Source: Delphinus delphis
Taxonomy: Eukaryota; Chordata; Mammalia; Artiodactyla; Delphinidae
Length of the DNA: 64,000 nucleotides
NCBI RefSeq assembly: GCF_949987515.2
Contig: NC_082688.1
Span: 102,713,893 to 102,777,892 of the forward strand
Reading direction: 5' to 3'
Position numbers and translations under genes: made by a program. Numbering within the stretch: the stretch's first letter is position 1; each line of letters starts with the position of its first letter. The notes under the pieces are model-generated. The model made no database searches. It saw nothing but the letters and a program-made list of their open reading frames with translations, and was not told the DNA's origin. This document shows, piece by piece, positions 52,951-64,000 of the stretch.

Positions 52951-53799
52951 CCATCTGCTTCTGTAAAATGAGCTTGGTGTTGATGATGGTGGCTTATTGT
53001 ACGTCACTAGGTCCTGTGAGTCCCCTATGGGGATGGTTTCCTCCCACCACCCCACCCCACGCCACCCCGCCTGTGAGCTCCTTGAGCAGGAATTCTGACT
53101 TGCTTGTCTTAGCTCCTTGGCCTGCAAGGGCTGGTTCCCGCAGTGTGAGCTCAGTATTATTTTTTTTTTTTTTAACATGGAATTTCTCTAGGCAAGTGCT
53201 TTGGAACCTATTTGGTGCCCACAGAGGGCATGGAAGGCACCCGATGGAGGTGCTTTCCCGGGGAGGGTCTGGGACTTCCTAGGAGTCTGCGATGGGGGCC
53301 CAGCGCTGCCTTTTCCCGCCGCAGTGGACTGATCGCACCCAGAATGCGAGCGCAGTTGGCTCTGGAGCCGCTGCAGGTGGGCAGGCGTGCTGGGATCGCG
53401 GAAACCCCCAGAGAATTGAAGAAACTCGCGAGGCGTTCTGGAAAGGTCCTCCCGTTGATGCGGCAAACACCAGTTGATTGGTGGGTCACAGGGGAACCGG
53501 AGCTCCTCCCCGCGCTGCGCCCTCCGCGGGGCACGCGGCTCTCCAGGCACTGCGTGCGGTCTCCGTGTCCGCAGAGCTGAACTCCCGGAGCAGCGCTTTC
53601 CAGAATCGGCGTTCCGCGAAGCTGGGCAGGGAAACCAAGGGGCGAAAGAAACCAGACGCAGTGAGCCTGGAGGTGGCAGAAAAGGAGGCTGGGGGCCCGG
53701 GGAAAGAGAGAGGTTCCGAAATTTTATATTCCATAGGACTAAAGCCTCCTAGAAGCCCCTTTTTAATTGCAACTTTTAGGCAAAAGCACTGCATGTTCA

Positions 53800-54367
53800 A
53801 TGCAGAAAAATATGTATGGAAACAAACAAAACAACAACAGAAGACATAACCACCCCTAATGACACTAACAAAAAACGGTTGTTAATATTTGAGTGGGTTT
53901 TCTCTCAACCTTTCTTGCTTATTTCTATATGCTGATTTGTAACTTTTCTGTTCACTTAACATAGCATATTTTTCCATACCACTGAATATTTTCCTACAGT
54001 AACGTTTAATATTGGCATTCTATTTCATTATCCAGAAAAGAGACACTATAAATTGTTTAACCAATTGCTATTGTTGAATATTTAAGTTATTTCTAATTTT
54101 TCACCATTATAAATAACACTGTGATGAACATCTTTGTAGTTGTTGCTTTTCACATACTATAATTCCTTCCTTGAGATAAAGTCTTAGAAGTAAACTTGCA
54201 AAATCAAGGGCTATGCATTTTTCTTAAGCCTTGTTACAGATTGATAAATTGTCCTCTGGAAAGACAATATTTACTCTCTCCCTGCCCCCACCCTCAATTT
54301 TCCTCAATCTTGGAAGTTATTTTCTTGTTTGAAAATTTTGTCAATTTGTTGGATTGGAAATGTCTTT
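53800..54367 (-). mobile_element. Ancient L1M, minus strand, segment 1
   Basis: 'cacttaacatagcatatttt', 'tttaaccaattgctattgtt', 'aataacactgtgatgaacat' and 'ttgataaattgtcctctgga' are in the order expected for the 3' part of an old L1 in reverse. The SINE at 54378 interrupts it. Confidence 0.65.
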
Positions 54368-54377
54368 TGATATTTAA

Positions 54378-54735
54378 ATTTTTTTTAATTAATTAATTTA
54401 ATTTATTTATTTTTGGCTGTGTTGGGTCTTCGTTGCTGCACGCGGGCTTTCTCTAGTTGCGGCGAGCGGGGCCTACTCTTCACTGAGGTGTGCACGATTC
54501 TCATTGCGGTGACCTCTCTTGTTGCAGAGCACAGGCTCTAGGCACACAGGCTTCAGTAGTTGTGACGTGTGAGCTCAGTAGTTTTGGCTTGCAGGCTCTA
54601 GAGCTCAGCCTTAATAGTTGTGGTGCCTGGGCTTAGTTGCTCCGCAGCATGTGGGATCTTCCCAGACCAGCGCTTGAACTGGTGTCCACTGCATTGGCAG
54701 GCTGATTCGTAACCACTGCGCCACCAGGGAAGCCC
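54378..54735 (-). mobile_element. Long CHR-2/Bov-tA-like SINE, minus strand
   Basis: Reverse complement of the long form seen at 2184: starts with a degenerate T/A-rich tail, then 'ggctgtgttgggtcttcg', and ends 'ccaccagggaagccc'. Flanking tgatattt at 54368-54375 and 54736-54743 is a short target duplication. It interrupts an ancient minus-strand L1. Confidence 0.9.
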
Positions 54736-54737
54736 TG

Positions 54738-55010
54738 ATATTTTTATTTGAAATTTATTTGTATTTTATGAATTTCCATTAAGGAGAAATTGTTTTTCAT
54801 TCTTCTTCTTCTTTTTGTTTTGTTTTTTTTTTTGGCCATTGTACATTTTGGGGGAGTTGCAAGTTCTTATTTTATTAGGATATTACGTTTTAATTTATCA
54901 TACATGTTACAAATATTTCCCCAATCTTTGTTTGCCCTTCATTTTATTTATGGTAAGTTTTTGGTGGCAGATATAGATGTATTTAAAATTTTTTAATCTC
55001 TAAGTAACAA
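54738..55010 (-). mobile_element. Ancient L1M, minus strand, segment 2
   Basis: 'acatgttacaaatatttccc' and 'ttgcccttcattttatttat' continue the L1 order after the SINE, so this is the same element split by a later insertion. No open frame survives. Confidence 0.6.
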
Positions 55011-55154
55011 AATAACAGTGGTTTAAATGATAAAGACACTTAATGATCTGACATAACAAGAAGTCTGGGGGTAGATGGCCCCAAGTTAGGGGTACCACTC
55101 ACTAATGCCATTAACTACCTGGTTCTTTTGCTCTTCATCCCTTTGTCCTTTGCA

Positions 55155-55510
55155 TGCTGAGTTTTTTGTTTTTTTACATCTTGATTGGATTATAATTGCT
55201 TTACAATGTTGTGTTAGTTTCTGCCATACAACAAAGTGAATCCGCTGTAGGTATACCTATATCCCCTCCCTCTTGAGCCTCCCTCTCACCCTCCCCTTCC
55301 CACCCCTCTAGGTGGTCACAAAGCACTGAGCTGATCTCCCTGTGTTATACAGCAGCTTCCCACTAGCTATCTATTTTACACATGGTAGTGTATATATGTC
55401 AACGCTACTCTCTCAGTTTGTCCCACCCTCCCCATCCCCCTCTGTGTCCACAAGGCCATTCTCTACATCTGCATCTCTATTCCTGCCCTGCCTCTAGGTT
55501 CATCAGTGTC
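55155..55510 (-). mobile_element. L1 3' UTR fragment, minus strand, 5'-truncated
   Basis: Starts with a T-run, then 'tgctttacaatgttgtgtta', 'aagtgaatccgctgtaggta' and 'ctccctcttgagcctccctc'. About 350 bases are closely similar to 58440-58775, the 3' UTR of the large L1 below, so both belong to related artiodactyl-cetacean subfamilies. Truncated soon after the start of the ORF2 end. Confidence 0.85.
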
Positions 55511-55824
55511 TCATGGTGGTGAGATTGTTGATGTAGCTGCAGACACCATAGCACAAATTCAAGGCAGGCAGCAAGAGGAACAGAGGTACCAGAAGATTCT
55601 GTCCCTTTGTATAACTAAGTAAAAGCTTTTCCTGAAACATCCCTTATGTCTCCTTTGCTATAATTAAGTTAATGGATATCCATAGTCAGATAGGTAGCTG
55701 AAAAAGCAAATACCCACTTTTCCATCCTCTATGTGATAGGCCTCAGAGCTGGGGATTGAAAATGGCAGTGGGATTAGGCAATCAATAGAGCCCACCATAA
55801 AAAAGTGTCTTTAAATCATATGTA

Positions 55825-56975
55825 GTTAAATCCACCCATCTTTTCCATTATAATATCCTCCTTTTGTGTCATTCTCAGGTAATCCTTCCCCATTCTAAAA
55901 TAACTTAAATATTAACATATTTCCTTATGATTTCTTTTTGCATTAAAATTTTTTCCCTCAGTAAGTAGATTTGTTTGTTGTGGTCTTGGTTCCACTTTCA
56001 ACAGTAAGCACCAAAGTCTTAGAAGACTAATTTAAATAGAAGTTTAGTTATAGATACATTTAAATATTTAATTCACTCATTATTTTATTCAAAACATCTT
56101 TGCTATTTATATATCAACTACATGCCATCTGGAATTTATTTTGGTTATGTTATGAGGTGGAAATCAAAATTCTGTCACCAAATTGTTAGTTGTACCAATA
56201 GCACTTATTACATAATCTATCAGTTCCCCTAAAATGTGAAATGTCACTATATTTTTTAATAAACATTGAGATTTTTAAACTGAAACTGGAAATGTATGAG
56301 ATATTTGGAAACTAGGAAAACCACATGCTCCTCAGTTTATTGTTTTTCTTTATGTCCTACAGTGCAACTTGATAGTATTCTTCATATAGGTCTAGCAAAA
56401 AATTTGTTCAAATTATTCCTAGGTAATCTTTGAATACAAATATTTATATATTTGTAATTCCTAACTGATTAGTTTTGAAATCTAAGGAAGTTGTTTATTT
56501 ATTATGCAATCAGTCATCTTACTTACTCCTTATAAGTTGTTTAGTTTTTTAACTGTTTCAGTAGACTTTCCAAATAGACAATTATATCACCTATTCATGG
56601 TCTCTTTCCTTCTGGTAAATATACCTGATTTATTTTACTTGTCTTGTTGCATTGGCTAGGTCCTCAAATACAATGGCGAATGGTAGAAGTATTGGAGAGA
56701 AACCTTGTCTTGTACCTGACTATTACAGGTATTTTTGTAATATGTCATTATTAAATTAAGTATTGTGTCAGATATTATAAAATAAGTATTTCTTTTAGGT
56801 TACTAAGAGTTTCAATCACAAATACATGTTGAACTATATCAAATACCTTTTTAGCACTTTGTAGGACTATCATAAAACTTTTCTCTTCTTTCTATTATTG
56901 TGACTACTTATATTAATACATTTACTAATGTTGGCTTGTCCTTGTATTTCTATAATAAACCCACCAGGGTCAATC
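55825..56975 (-). mobile_element. Ancient L1M, minus strand, segment 3 (ORF2 remnant)
   Basis: 'catctggaatttattttggt' corresponds to the ORF2 region that in the younger L1 gives 'ccatttggagtttattttgt' at 59711. 'ggcgaatggtagaagtattg' with 'ccttgtcttgtacctgact' corresponds to the RT-domain region at 60590-60610. The order continues from segment 2, so this is one old element. No usable frame. Confidence 0.65.
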
Positions 56976-57739
56976 ATTTATTCATTCATTACAAATTTAT
57001 CAAACACTCGCCTTGCTGGAGACACCATGGTAAGGAATGCCAAGTTCACACCCTTGTGGAATTTGTATTCCAATAGGGAAGATAGCAGTTGATCTGCAAT
57101 TTTTTTCCTTGTTAATTTTATCTTTGCCTGTGTGTGATGTATTTGATTGCTTGACACCCATCATTTATTCCCACTTCCTATGCCTTCCTGTCCTGGAGGT
57201 TAACTGCTTTGGGGTTCTGTGAGACATTCTTAAGGCCCTGCTTAGAGTCTGCCTCTCCAAATCTTCCAGTGATTTTGCAAGCTCCAAAATGTCCTGTATT
57301 AAGTCCCCTTCTGCTTATGATGTTTGGAACAGTTTAAAGTTCTCGCACGTCAGGTTTTGTAAAACTCAGCTACGTAAAAATAATCTCTATTCTTTCTTAT
57401 GTTCAGTATTAGTTTAAATAGCATAGAATCTATATATTTCTAAACTAACAGTACTTGCCCATAAGGCATGGAGCTTTTGATAAGTTATATAATTTATTTG
57501 ATGGTTATTAATTTATTCAAGTTTCTATCTCTCAGTTAATATATTTGAGTAATTTTAATTTTCATAGAAAATAAAAAATCATTTGTATTTTAAAATGTAT
57601 AACCATAGAGCTGTACCTAGTTTTCTGATAATTTTCATTTTCTATATCTGAAATATTTTTTTTTCTCATTTTCACTTGCATATTTGAATTTTGTATTCTG
57701 GTTTGTTTTTATTCCTCATGACTATCCCAGCTTACATCA

Positions 57740-58421
57740 ACGGCACACCAAAAACTTGGTATTATCTGATTTTCTAATTTTGGCCAATCTGATGGACATA
57801 AAGTTACATCTCACTGTTGTTTTAATATGCATTTCTTTGATTGCTGGTGGTGGTGAGCATCTCCTCAGATACTTTTCAACCATCTGGGCCCCCTGCAGTT
57901 GCTCATTTTCCCACTGGATTCTCAGCCTTGGTGATTGTTGTTGCTAATACTTCTTGCTGCTGCTACTGTTAATGTTGATGATTTACAGGAGTACCTTGTT
58001 TGTTGAGATGTTAATCCATCGTCAGTTTTAGATGTTACAAATATTATTTCTGAATCTGTCATTTGTCCTTATTGTCACTATTGTCCTTTTTTGAATAGAA
58101 ATGCTTCACTTTTATAGAGTCAAATCTATCCATTTTGTGCTTTGGGGTCTTATTTAAGGTCTTTCTGTACCTTGAGATCAAAAAGAAATACCACTACACT
58201 TTTGATTAGAGTTTTAGCTTTCCTATTCATGTGTTTTAATCTCTCTTTTTTTAAAAAAAAAAACATGTATTATATACATAATAGTTTGTTCTCCATACCT
58301 TTTTGTATGTAAACATAATAGTTTACTTTAAAATAATGAGCTTATAATATACATATTGTTTTGCTCTGTACCTTTAACAAATCTTTTATTATTGCACAAT
58401 GTTTTTTTGTATGCATTATCT
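57740..58421 (-). mobile_element. Ancient L1-like fragment, minus strand
   Basis: 'tttaatatgcatttctttga', 'gagatgttaatccatcgtca' and 'ttcacttttatagagtcaaa' follow old L1 ORF2 order in reverse. It ends where the younger L1 begins. Diverged. Confidence 0.5.
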
Positions 58422-58784
58422 TTTTTTTTAATAGATCTTTATTGGAGTATGATTGCTTCACAATACTGTGTTAGTTTCTGTTGTACACCAAAGTGAATCA
58501 GCCATATGCATACATATGTCCCCATATCCCCTCCCTCTTGAGCCTCCCTCCCATCCTCCCTATCCCATCCCTCTAGGTCATCGCAAAGCACCAAGCTGAT
58601 CTCCCTGTGCTATGCTGCTGCTTCCCACTAGCTAACTGTTTTACATTCAGTAGGGTATATATGTCGATGCTACTCTCACTTCACCCCAGCTTCCCCCTCC
58701 CACCCTGTGTCCTCAAGTCCATTCTCTATGTCTACATCTTTATTCCTGCCCTGCCACTAGGTTCATCAGTACCATTTTTCTTTT
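58422..58784 (-). mobile_element. L1 3' UTR of the large element
   Basis: The C-rich 3' UTR follows the ORF2 stop and ends in 'ccaataaagatctatt' plus A-run on the minus strand. It matches the separate fragment at 55155-55510. Confidence 0.85.
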
Positions 58785-61700
58785 TTAGATTCCATATACA
58801 TGTGTTAGTATACGATATTTGTTTTTCTCTTTCTGACTTACTTCATTCTGTCTGACAATCTCTAGGTCCATCCACCTCACTACAAATAAGTCAATTTCGT
58901 TTCTTTTTATGGCTGAGTAATATTCCATTGTATATATATGCCACACCTTCTTTATCCATTCATCTGTCAATGGACATTTAGGTTGGTTCCAATCTTGGCT
59001 ATTGTAAATAATGCTGCCATGAACAATGTGGTATATGTCTCTTTTTAAATTATGCTTTTCTCAGGGTATATGCCCAGTAGTGGGATTGCTGGGTCATATG
59101 GTAGTTCTATTTTTAGTTTTTTAAGGAACCTCCATACTGTTCTCCATAGGGGCTGTATCAATTTACATTCCCACCAACAGTGCAAGAGGGTTCTCTTTTC
59201 TCCACACCGTCTCCAGCATTTGTTGTTTGTAGATTTTCTGATGATGCCCATTCTAACTGGTGTGAGGTGATACCTCATTGTAGTTTTGATTGGAATTTCT
59301 CTAATAATGAGTGATGTTGAGCACCTTTTCGTGTGCCTCTTGGCCATCTGTATGTCTTCCTTGGTTAAATGTCTATTTAGGTCTTCAGCCCATTTTTTAA
59401 CTGGATCGTTTGTTTTTTGTTTATATTGAGCTCCAAGAGCTGTTTGTATATTTTGGAGATTAATCCTTTCTCTGTTGTTTCATTTGCAAATATTTTCTCC
59501 CATTCTGAAGGCTGTCTTTGTGTCTTATTTATGGTTTCCTTTGCTGTGCAAAAGCTTTTAAGTCCCATTTGTTTATTTTTGTTTTTATTTCCATTACTCT
59601 AGGAGGTGGGTCAAAAAAGATCTTGCTGTGGTTTATGTCTAAGAGTGTTTTTCCTATGTTTTCCTCTAAGAGTTTTATAGTGTCTGGTTTTACATTTAGG
59701 TCTTTAATCCATTTGGAGTTTATTTTGTGTATGGTGTTAAGTAGTGTTCTAATTTCATTCTTTTACATGTAGCTGTCCAGTTTTCCCAGCACCACTTATT
59801 GAAGAGGCTGTCTTTTCTCCATTGTATGTTCTTTCATCCTTTGTTGTAAATTAGTGACCATATGTGCCTGGGTTTATCTCTAGGCATTCTCTCCTGTACC
59901 ATTGATCTATATTTATGTTTTTGTGCCAGTACCATATTGTCTTGATTACTGTAGCTTTGTGGTATAGTTTAAAGTTGGGGAGCATGATTCCTCCAACTCC
60001 GTTTTTCTTTCTCAAGATTGCTGTGGCTATTCGGGGTCTTTTCTGTTTCCATACAAATTGTAAAAATTTTTGTTCTAATTCTGTGAAGAATGCCATTGGT
60101 ACTTTGATAGGGATTGCATTGAATCTGTAGATTGCTTTGGGGTAGTCATTTTCACAATATTGATTCTTCCAATCCAAGAACATGATATATTTCTCCATCT
60201 GTTTATGTCATCTTTGATTTCTTTCATCAGTGTTTTATAGTTTTCTGAGTACAACTCTTTTGCCTCCTTAGGCAGGTTTATTCCTAGGTACCTTATTCTT
60301 TTTGTTGCAATGGTAAATGGGGTTGTTTCCTTAATTTCTCTTTCTGATAGTTTGTTGTTGCTGTATACGAATGCCAGAGACTTCTGTGCATTAATTTTGT
60401 ATCCTGTAAACTTACCAAATTCATTGATTAGTTCTAGTAGTTTTCTGGCATCTTTAGGATTTTCTATGTATAGTATCATGTCGTCTTCAAACAGTGACAG
60501 TTTTACTTCTTCTTTTCCTATTTGTATTTCTTTTTCTTCTCTGATTGCTGTGGCTAGGATTTCCAAAACTATGTTGAATAAGAGTGGTGAGAGTGGACAT
60601 CCTTGTCTTGTTCCTGATCTTAGTGGAAATGCTTTCAGTTTTTCACTATTGAGTATGATGTTTGCTGTAGGTTTGTCATATATGGCCTTTATTATGTTGA
60701 GGTAAGTTCCCTCTATGCCCATTTTCTGGAGAGTTTTTATCATAAATGAGTGTTGAATTTTGTCAAAAGCTTTTTCTGCATCTATTGAGATGATCATATG
60801 ATTTTTATTTCTTAATTGGTTAATGTGGTGTATCACATTGATTGATTTGCATATATTGAAGAATCCTTGCATCCCTGGGATAAATCCCACTTGATCATGG
60901 TGTATGATCCTTTTAATGTGTTGTTGGATTCTGTTTGCTACTATTTTGTTGAGGATTTTTGCATCTTTGTTCATCAGTGATATTGGTCTATAATTATCTT
61001 TTTTTGTGATATCTTTTTCTAGTTTTGGTATCAGGGTGATGGTCACTTCATAGAATGAATTTGGGAGTGTTTCTCCCTCTGCAATTTTTTGGAAGAGTTT
61101 GAGAAAGATCGATGTTAGCTATTCTCTAAATGTTTGATAGAATTCGCCTCTGAAGCCTTCTTATCCTGGACTTCTGTTTGTTGGAAGATTTTTAATTATA
61201 GTTTCAATTTCATTACTTGTGATAGGTCTGTTTACATTTTCTAATTCTTCCTGGTTCATCTTGGAAAATTGTACCTTTCCGAGAATTTGTTCATTTCTTT
61301 GTGGTTGTCCATTTTATTGGCATATAGTTGTTTGTAGTAGTCTCTTTTAATCATTTGTATTTCTGTGGTGTCAGTTGTGATTTCTCCTTTTTCATTTCTA
61401 AGTTTATTGATTTGCATCCTCTGCCTTTTTTTCTTGATGAGTCTGGCTAAGGGTTTATCAATTTTGTTCATCTTCTCAAAGAACCAGCTTTTAGTTTTAT
61501 TGATCTTTGCTATTGTTTTCTTCATTTCTATTTCATTTATATCTGCTCTGATCTTTATGATTTCTTTCCTTTACGGACTTCAGGTTTTCTTTGTTCTTCT
61601 TTCTCTAGTTGTTTTAAGTGTAGGGTTAGATTGTTTATTTGAGATTTTTCTTGTTTTGTGAGGTGAGATTGAATTGCTATAAACTTCCCTCTAGAACTGT

Positions 61701-62563
61701 TTTTGCTGCATCCCATAGGTTTTGGGTTGTCGTGTTTTCGTTGTCATTTGTTTCAATGTATTTTTTTATTTCTTCTTTGATTTCTTCAGTGATCTCTTGG
61801 TTATTTAGTAGCACACTGTTTGCTTCGATGTATTTGTGTTTTTTACAGTTTTTTTCCTGTAATTGATTTCCAATCTCATAGCGATGTGGTCAGAAAAGAT
61901 GTTTGATACGACTTAAATTTTCCGAGGCTTGGTTTGTGACCCAAGATGTGATCTATCCTGGAGATTGTTCCGTGTGCACTTGAGAAGAAAATATATTCTG
62001 CCACTTTTAGGTGGAATGTCCTATAAATATCAATTAAATCTATCTGGTCTGTTGTGTCATTTAAAGCTTGTGTTTCCTTATAAATTTTCTGTTTGGATGA
62101 TCTGTCCATTGGTGCAAGCGGAGTGTTAAAATCCCCTACTATTATTGTGTTACTGTTCATATCTCCTTTCATGGTCATTAGCAATTTGCCTTATGTATTG
62201 AGGTGCTCCTATGTTGCATGCATAAACATTTATAATTGTTATATCTTCTTCTTGGATTGATCCCTTGATCATTATGTAGTGTCCCTCCTTATCTCTTGTA
62301 ATAGTCTTTATTTTAAAGTCTGTTTTATCTGATATGAATATTGCTACTCCAGCTTCTTTTGAATCCCAATTTTCATGGAATACCTTTTTCCATCCCTTCA
62401 CTTTCAGTCTGTATGTGTCCCTAGGTCTGAAGTGGGTCTCTTGTAGACAGCATATATATGGGTCTTGTTTTTGTATCCATTCAGCCAGTCTGCATCTTTT
62501 AGTTGGGGCATTTAATCCATTTACATTCAAAGTTATTATCAATATGTATGTTCCTACTACCAT
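58785..62563 (-). pseudogene. L1 ORF2 remnant (endonuclease and reverse transcriptase), multiply frameshifted
   Basis: ORF2 normally nicks DNA and reverse-transcribes L1 RNA. The endonuclease part is at 62563-61876 in two frames, with LNVNGLNAPTKR, CCLQETHF, VGDFNTPL and SRIDHILGHK still recognisable. The reverse transcriptase is mostly at 61046-60075, with [12 protein letters not shown] (motif A), [13 protein letters not shown] (motif B) and motif C, where the usual FADD reads FEDD (60491-60480). The Cys-rich end [18 protein letters not shown] is at 59270-59200 approximately. The final piece ends in KYRILTHVYGI at 58788. At least six separate frames are needed to cover it. Confidence 0.92.
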
Positions 62564-62621
62564 TTTCTTAATTGTTTTGGGTTTGTTTTTGTGGGTCTTT
62601 TTCTTCTCTTGTGTTTCCCGC

Positions 62622-63412
62622 CTAGAGAAGTTTCTTTAGCATTTGTTGTAAAGCTGGTTTGGTGGTGCTGAATTCTCTTAGCTTTTGCTTGTCTGAAAAG
62701 CTTTTGATTTCTCCATCAAATCTGAATGAGATCCTTGCTGGGTAGAGTAATCTTGGTTGCAGGTTTTTCTCTTTCATCACTTTAAGTATATCCTGCCACT
62801 CCCTTCTTGTCTGCAGAGTTTCTGATGAAAAATCAGCTGATAACCTTATGATGATTCCTTTGTATGCTATTTTTTGTTTTTCCCTTGCTGCTTTTAATAT
62901 TTTTTCTTTGAATTTAATTTTTGTTAGTTTGATTAATATGTGTCTTGGTGTGTTTTTCCTAGGGTTTATCCTGTATGGGACTCTCTGTGCTTCCTGGATT
63001 TGGGTGACTATTTCCTTTCCCATGTTAGAGAAGTTTTTGACTATAATCTCTTCAAATATTTTCTCAGACCCTTTCTTTTTTCTTCTTCTTCTGGGACCCG
63101 TATAATTCAAATGTTGGTGCATTTAGTGTTGTTCCAGAGGTCTCTGAGATTGTCTTCAATTCTTTTCATTCTTTTTTCTTTATTCTGCTCCTCAGCAGTT
63201 ATTTCCACCATTTTGTCTTCCAGCTCACTTATTCGTTCTTCTGCCTCAGTTATTCTGTTATTGATTCCTTCTAGTGTATTTTTCATTTCAGTTATTGTGT
63301 TGTTCATCTCTGTTTGTTTGTTCTTTAGTTCTTCTAGATCTTTGTTAAACATCTCTTGTATTTTCTCAGTCCGTGCCTCCATTCTATAATCTCTCTTGAG
63401 TTTAACTTGCAA
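62622..63412 (-). pseudogene. L1 ORF1 remnant (RNA-binding chaperone), frameshifted
   Basis: ORF1 protein normally forms a coiled-coil trimer that binds L1 RNA. Here the N-terminal beginning is missing. The first piece (63412-63107) is a coiled coil with heptad-like Leu/Ile and the stretch ITEAEERISELEDKMVEI. After a frameshift near 63107-63122 the second piece carries the RRM and C-terminal domain, including RINPRKNTPRHILIKLTKI and LQPRLLYPARISFRFDGEI, and ends near TTKPALQQMLKKLL. The combined length is about 260 codons against about 330-340 for intact ORF1. It is a dead copy. Confidence 0.9.
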
Positions 63413-63670
63413 TGTGGTCTAGATTTTGTTTTCTCCCTTAAGTGAGCCACAAAAATGTGATGGTTACATTGTAACATGGTAAGAAAGAAAATTGTCCCAA
63501 ATCAGGTTTGGGACAGAACTTCTTTTATGAATGTGATGTAATTACAATTCCTTCTGGGAAATAATTAGCATTCTTGAGCAACTTTTGGATAGCCTTTACT
63601 GAGATCATGAGCACCTTCTGAGAAGTTGTGCGTCTTGAGAGGAATCTGATAATATTAACTGGCACCACCG

Positions 63671-63689
63671 TTATTATTATTATTATACC
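63671..63689. repeat. (TTA)n microsatellite
   Basis: About five tta units. Confidence 0.85.
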
Positions 63690-63843
63690 ACCGTCCATTT
63701 TCTATCAGTTTTCCTGCCAAGAGAAAAGCCTTTGAAGTGACTAGCTCAGGACACTATCCCCTCGTGGCAAATTTGGTATACAACTTTGACATGGAGTTGT
63801 AATAATTTTTTTCAGAAAAGTTGCTTTAATGACAGTTGGTACA

Positions 63844-63919
63844 GTGTTCACTTTGGCCGCACATATACTAAAATTGCAATGATACAGAGAAAATTAGCAT
63901 GGCCCCTGCGCAAGGAGAA
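63844..63919 (+). pseudogene. U6 snRNA retropseudogene, 3'-truncated
   Basis: Matches the first ~75 bases of U6, with 'acatatactaaaattg', 'gatacagagaaaattagcat' and 'ggcccctgcgcaagga'. Differences from U6 include gtgttcactttggccgc for the usual gtgctcgcttcggcagc. The last ~30 bases and the Pol III T-run are absent. A target duplication, acagttggtaca at 63832-63843 and acagttgataca at 63920-63931, brackets it, so it was inserted by L1 machinery. No U6 promoter elements (TATA, PSE) are visible upstream, so it is not a working gene. Confidence 0.92.
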
Positions 63920-64000
63920 CAGTTGATACAGTCTTCAGCTCTTCATTTAGATACATTTCCCAGTTGACCAAAGTATTTCTTTGAGTAATTTTTCTGGAAA

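Larger units (their letters stand above)
46901..53795. other. GC-rich region upstream of EBF2, no gene seen
   Basis: Patchily CpG-rich and without young SINE or L1 insertions over almost 7 kb; the only repeat I recognise is the MIR at 52.7 kb. Frames up to 214 codons occur on both strands but overlap one another and lack domains. A noncoding RNA reading away from the EBF2 promoter on the plus strand is possible but not supported by any motif I can point to. Confidence 0.6.
58422..63425 (-). mobile_element. L1 element, about 5.0 kb, 5'-truncated, disabled
   Basis: The largest repeat in the window. From high to low coordinates it holds the ORF1 body, a short gap, ORF2 (endonuclease, reverse transcriptase, Cys-rich end), the 3' UTR and a poly-T start at 58422. 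The 5' UTR and the first part of ORF1 are missing, the usual outcome of incomplete reverse transcription. The coding frames are split by several frameshifts, so it cannot move on its own. It is less decayed than the L1M DNA beside it. I could not find a clear target duplication. Confidence 0.93.

Noticed and set aside
58422..63425. Active LINE or host gene with reverse transcriptase
   Set aside because: 5'-truncated, frames broken many times and the catalytic motif is altered.
63844..63919. Working U6 snRNA gene
   Set aside because: The 3' third is missing, there is no T-run terminator, no upstream PSE or TATA is visible, and target duplications flank it.

Overview
The window is vertebrate nuclear DNA from a whale or dolphin. 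The evidence is several copies of the CHR family of tRNA-derived SINEs, which begin with 'ggcttccctggtggcgcagtgg' type heads; the short CHR-1-like form is characteristic of cetaceans. Older placental-mammal repeats (MIR, L2, L1M, a MER2-like transposon) accompany them. There is no operon structure, no prokaryotic or viral gene set, and most long reading frames are chance frames in repeats or GC-rich DNA.

One protein-coding gene is clearly present, on the minus strand: the 5' part of EBF2 (early B-cell factor 2, a COE-family transcription factor). Exons 1 to 6 lie at 46142-46012, 43575-43419, 42363-42300, 42027-41972, 41452-41379 and 35307-35239. All have GT-AG splice sites and phases that fit, giving codons 1-183 plus two bases of codon 184, which is most of the N-terminal DNA-binding domain, including the zinc knuckle. 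Bases 1-35238 appear to be the start of a very long intron 6; exon 7 was not found. The promoter and 5' UTR lie in a CpG-rich block around 43.9-46.9 kb, with CCAAT and octamer motifs near 46.75-46.78 kb.

Layout: 1-35.2 kb is AT-rich intron 6 with SINEs at about 0.2, 1.1, 2.2, 5.8, 10.9, 18.3, 23.2 and 32.2 kb, a MER2-like transposon at 6.4 kb, an inverted-repeat transposon at 24.3 kb, an L1M 3' end at 30.3 kb, and L2/MIR fragments. 35.2-46.2 kb is the exon cluster. 46.2-53.7 kb is GC-rich upstream DNA without a recognisable gene. 53.8-63.4 kb is a LINE graveyard: an ancient minus-strand L1 interrupted by a SINE and a younger L1 tail, then a 5-kb, 5'-truncated, disabled minus-strand L1. A truncated U6 snRNA retropseudogene lies at 63.84 kb.

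The most unusual local structures are a 43-bp segment copied from 11.39 kb into 14.12 kb with a 22-bp target duplication, a perfect 18-bp hairpin at 4.61 kb, a SINE carrying an extra L1-like 3' segment inside one target duplication at 18.25-18.45 kb, and a near-perfect EBF-type palindrome in EBF2's own intron at 33.76 kb. I found no evidence of a novel multi-gene system.
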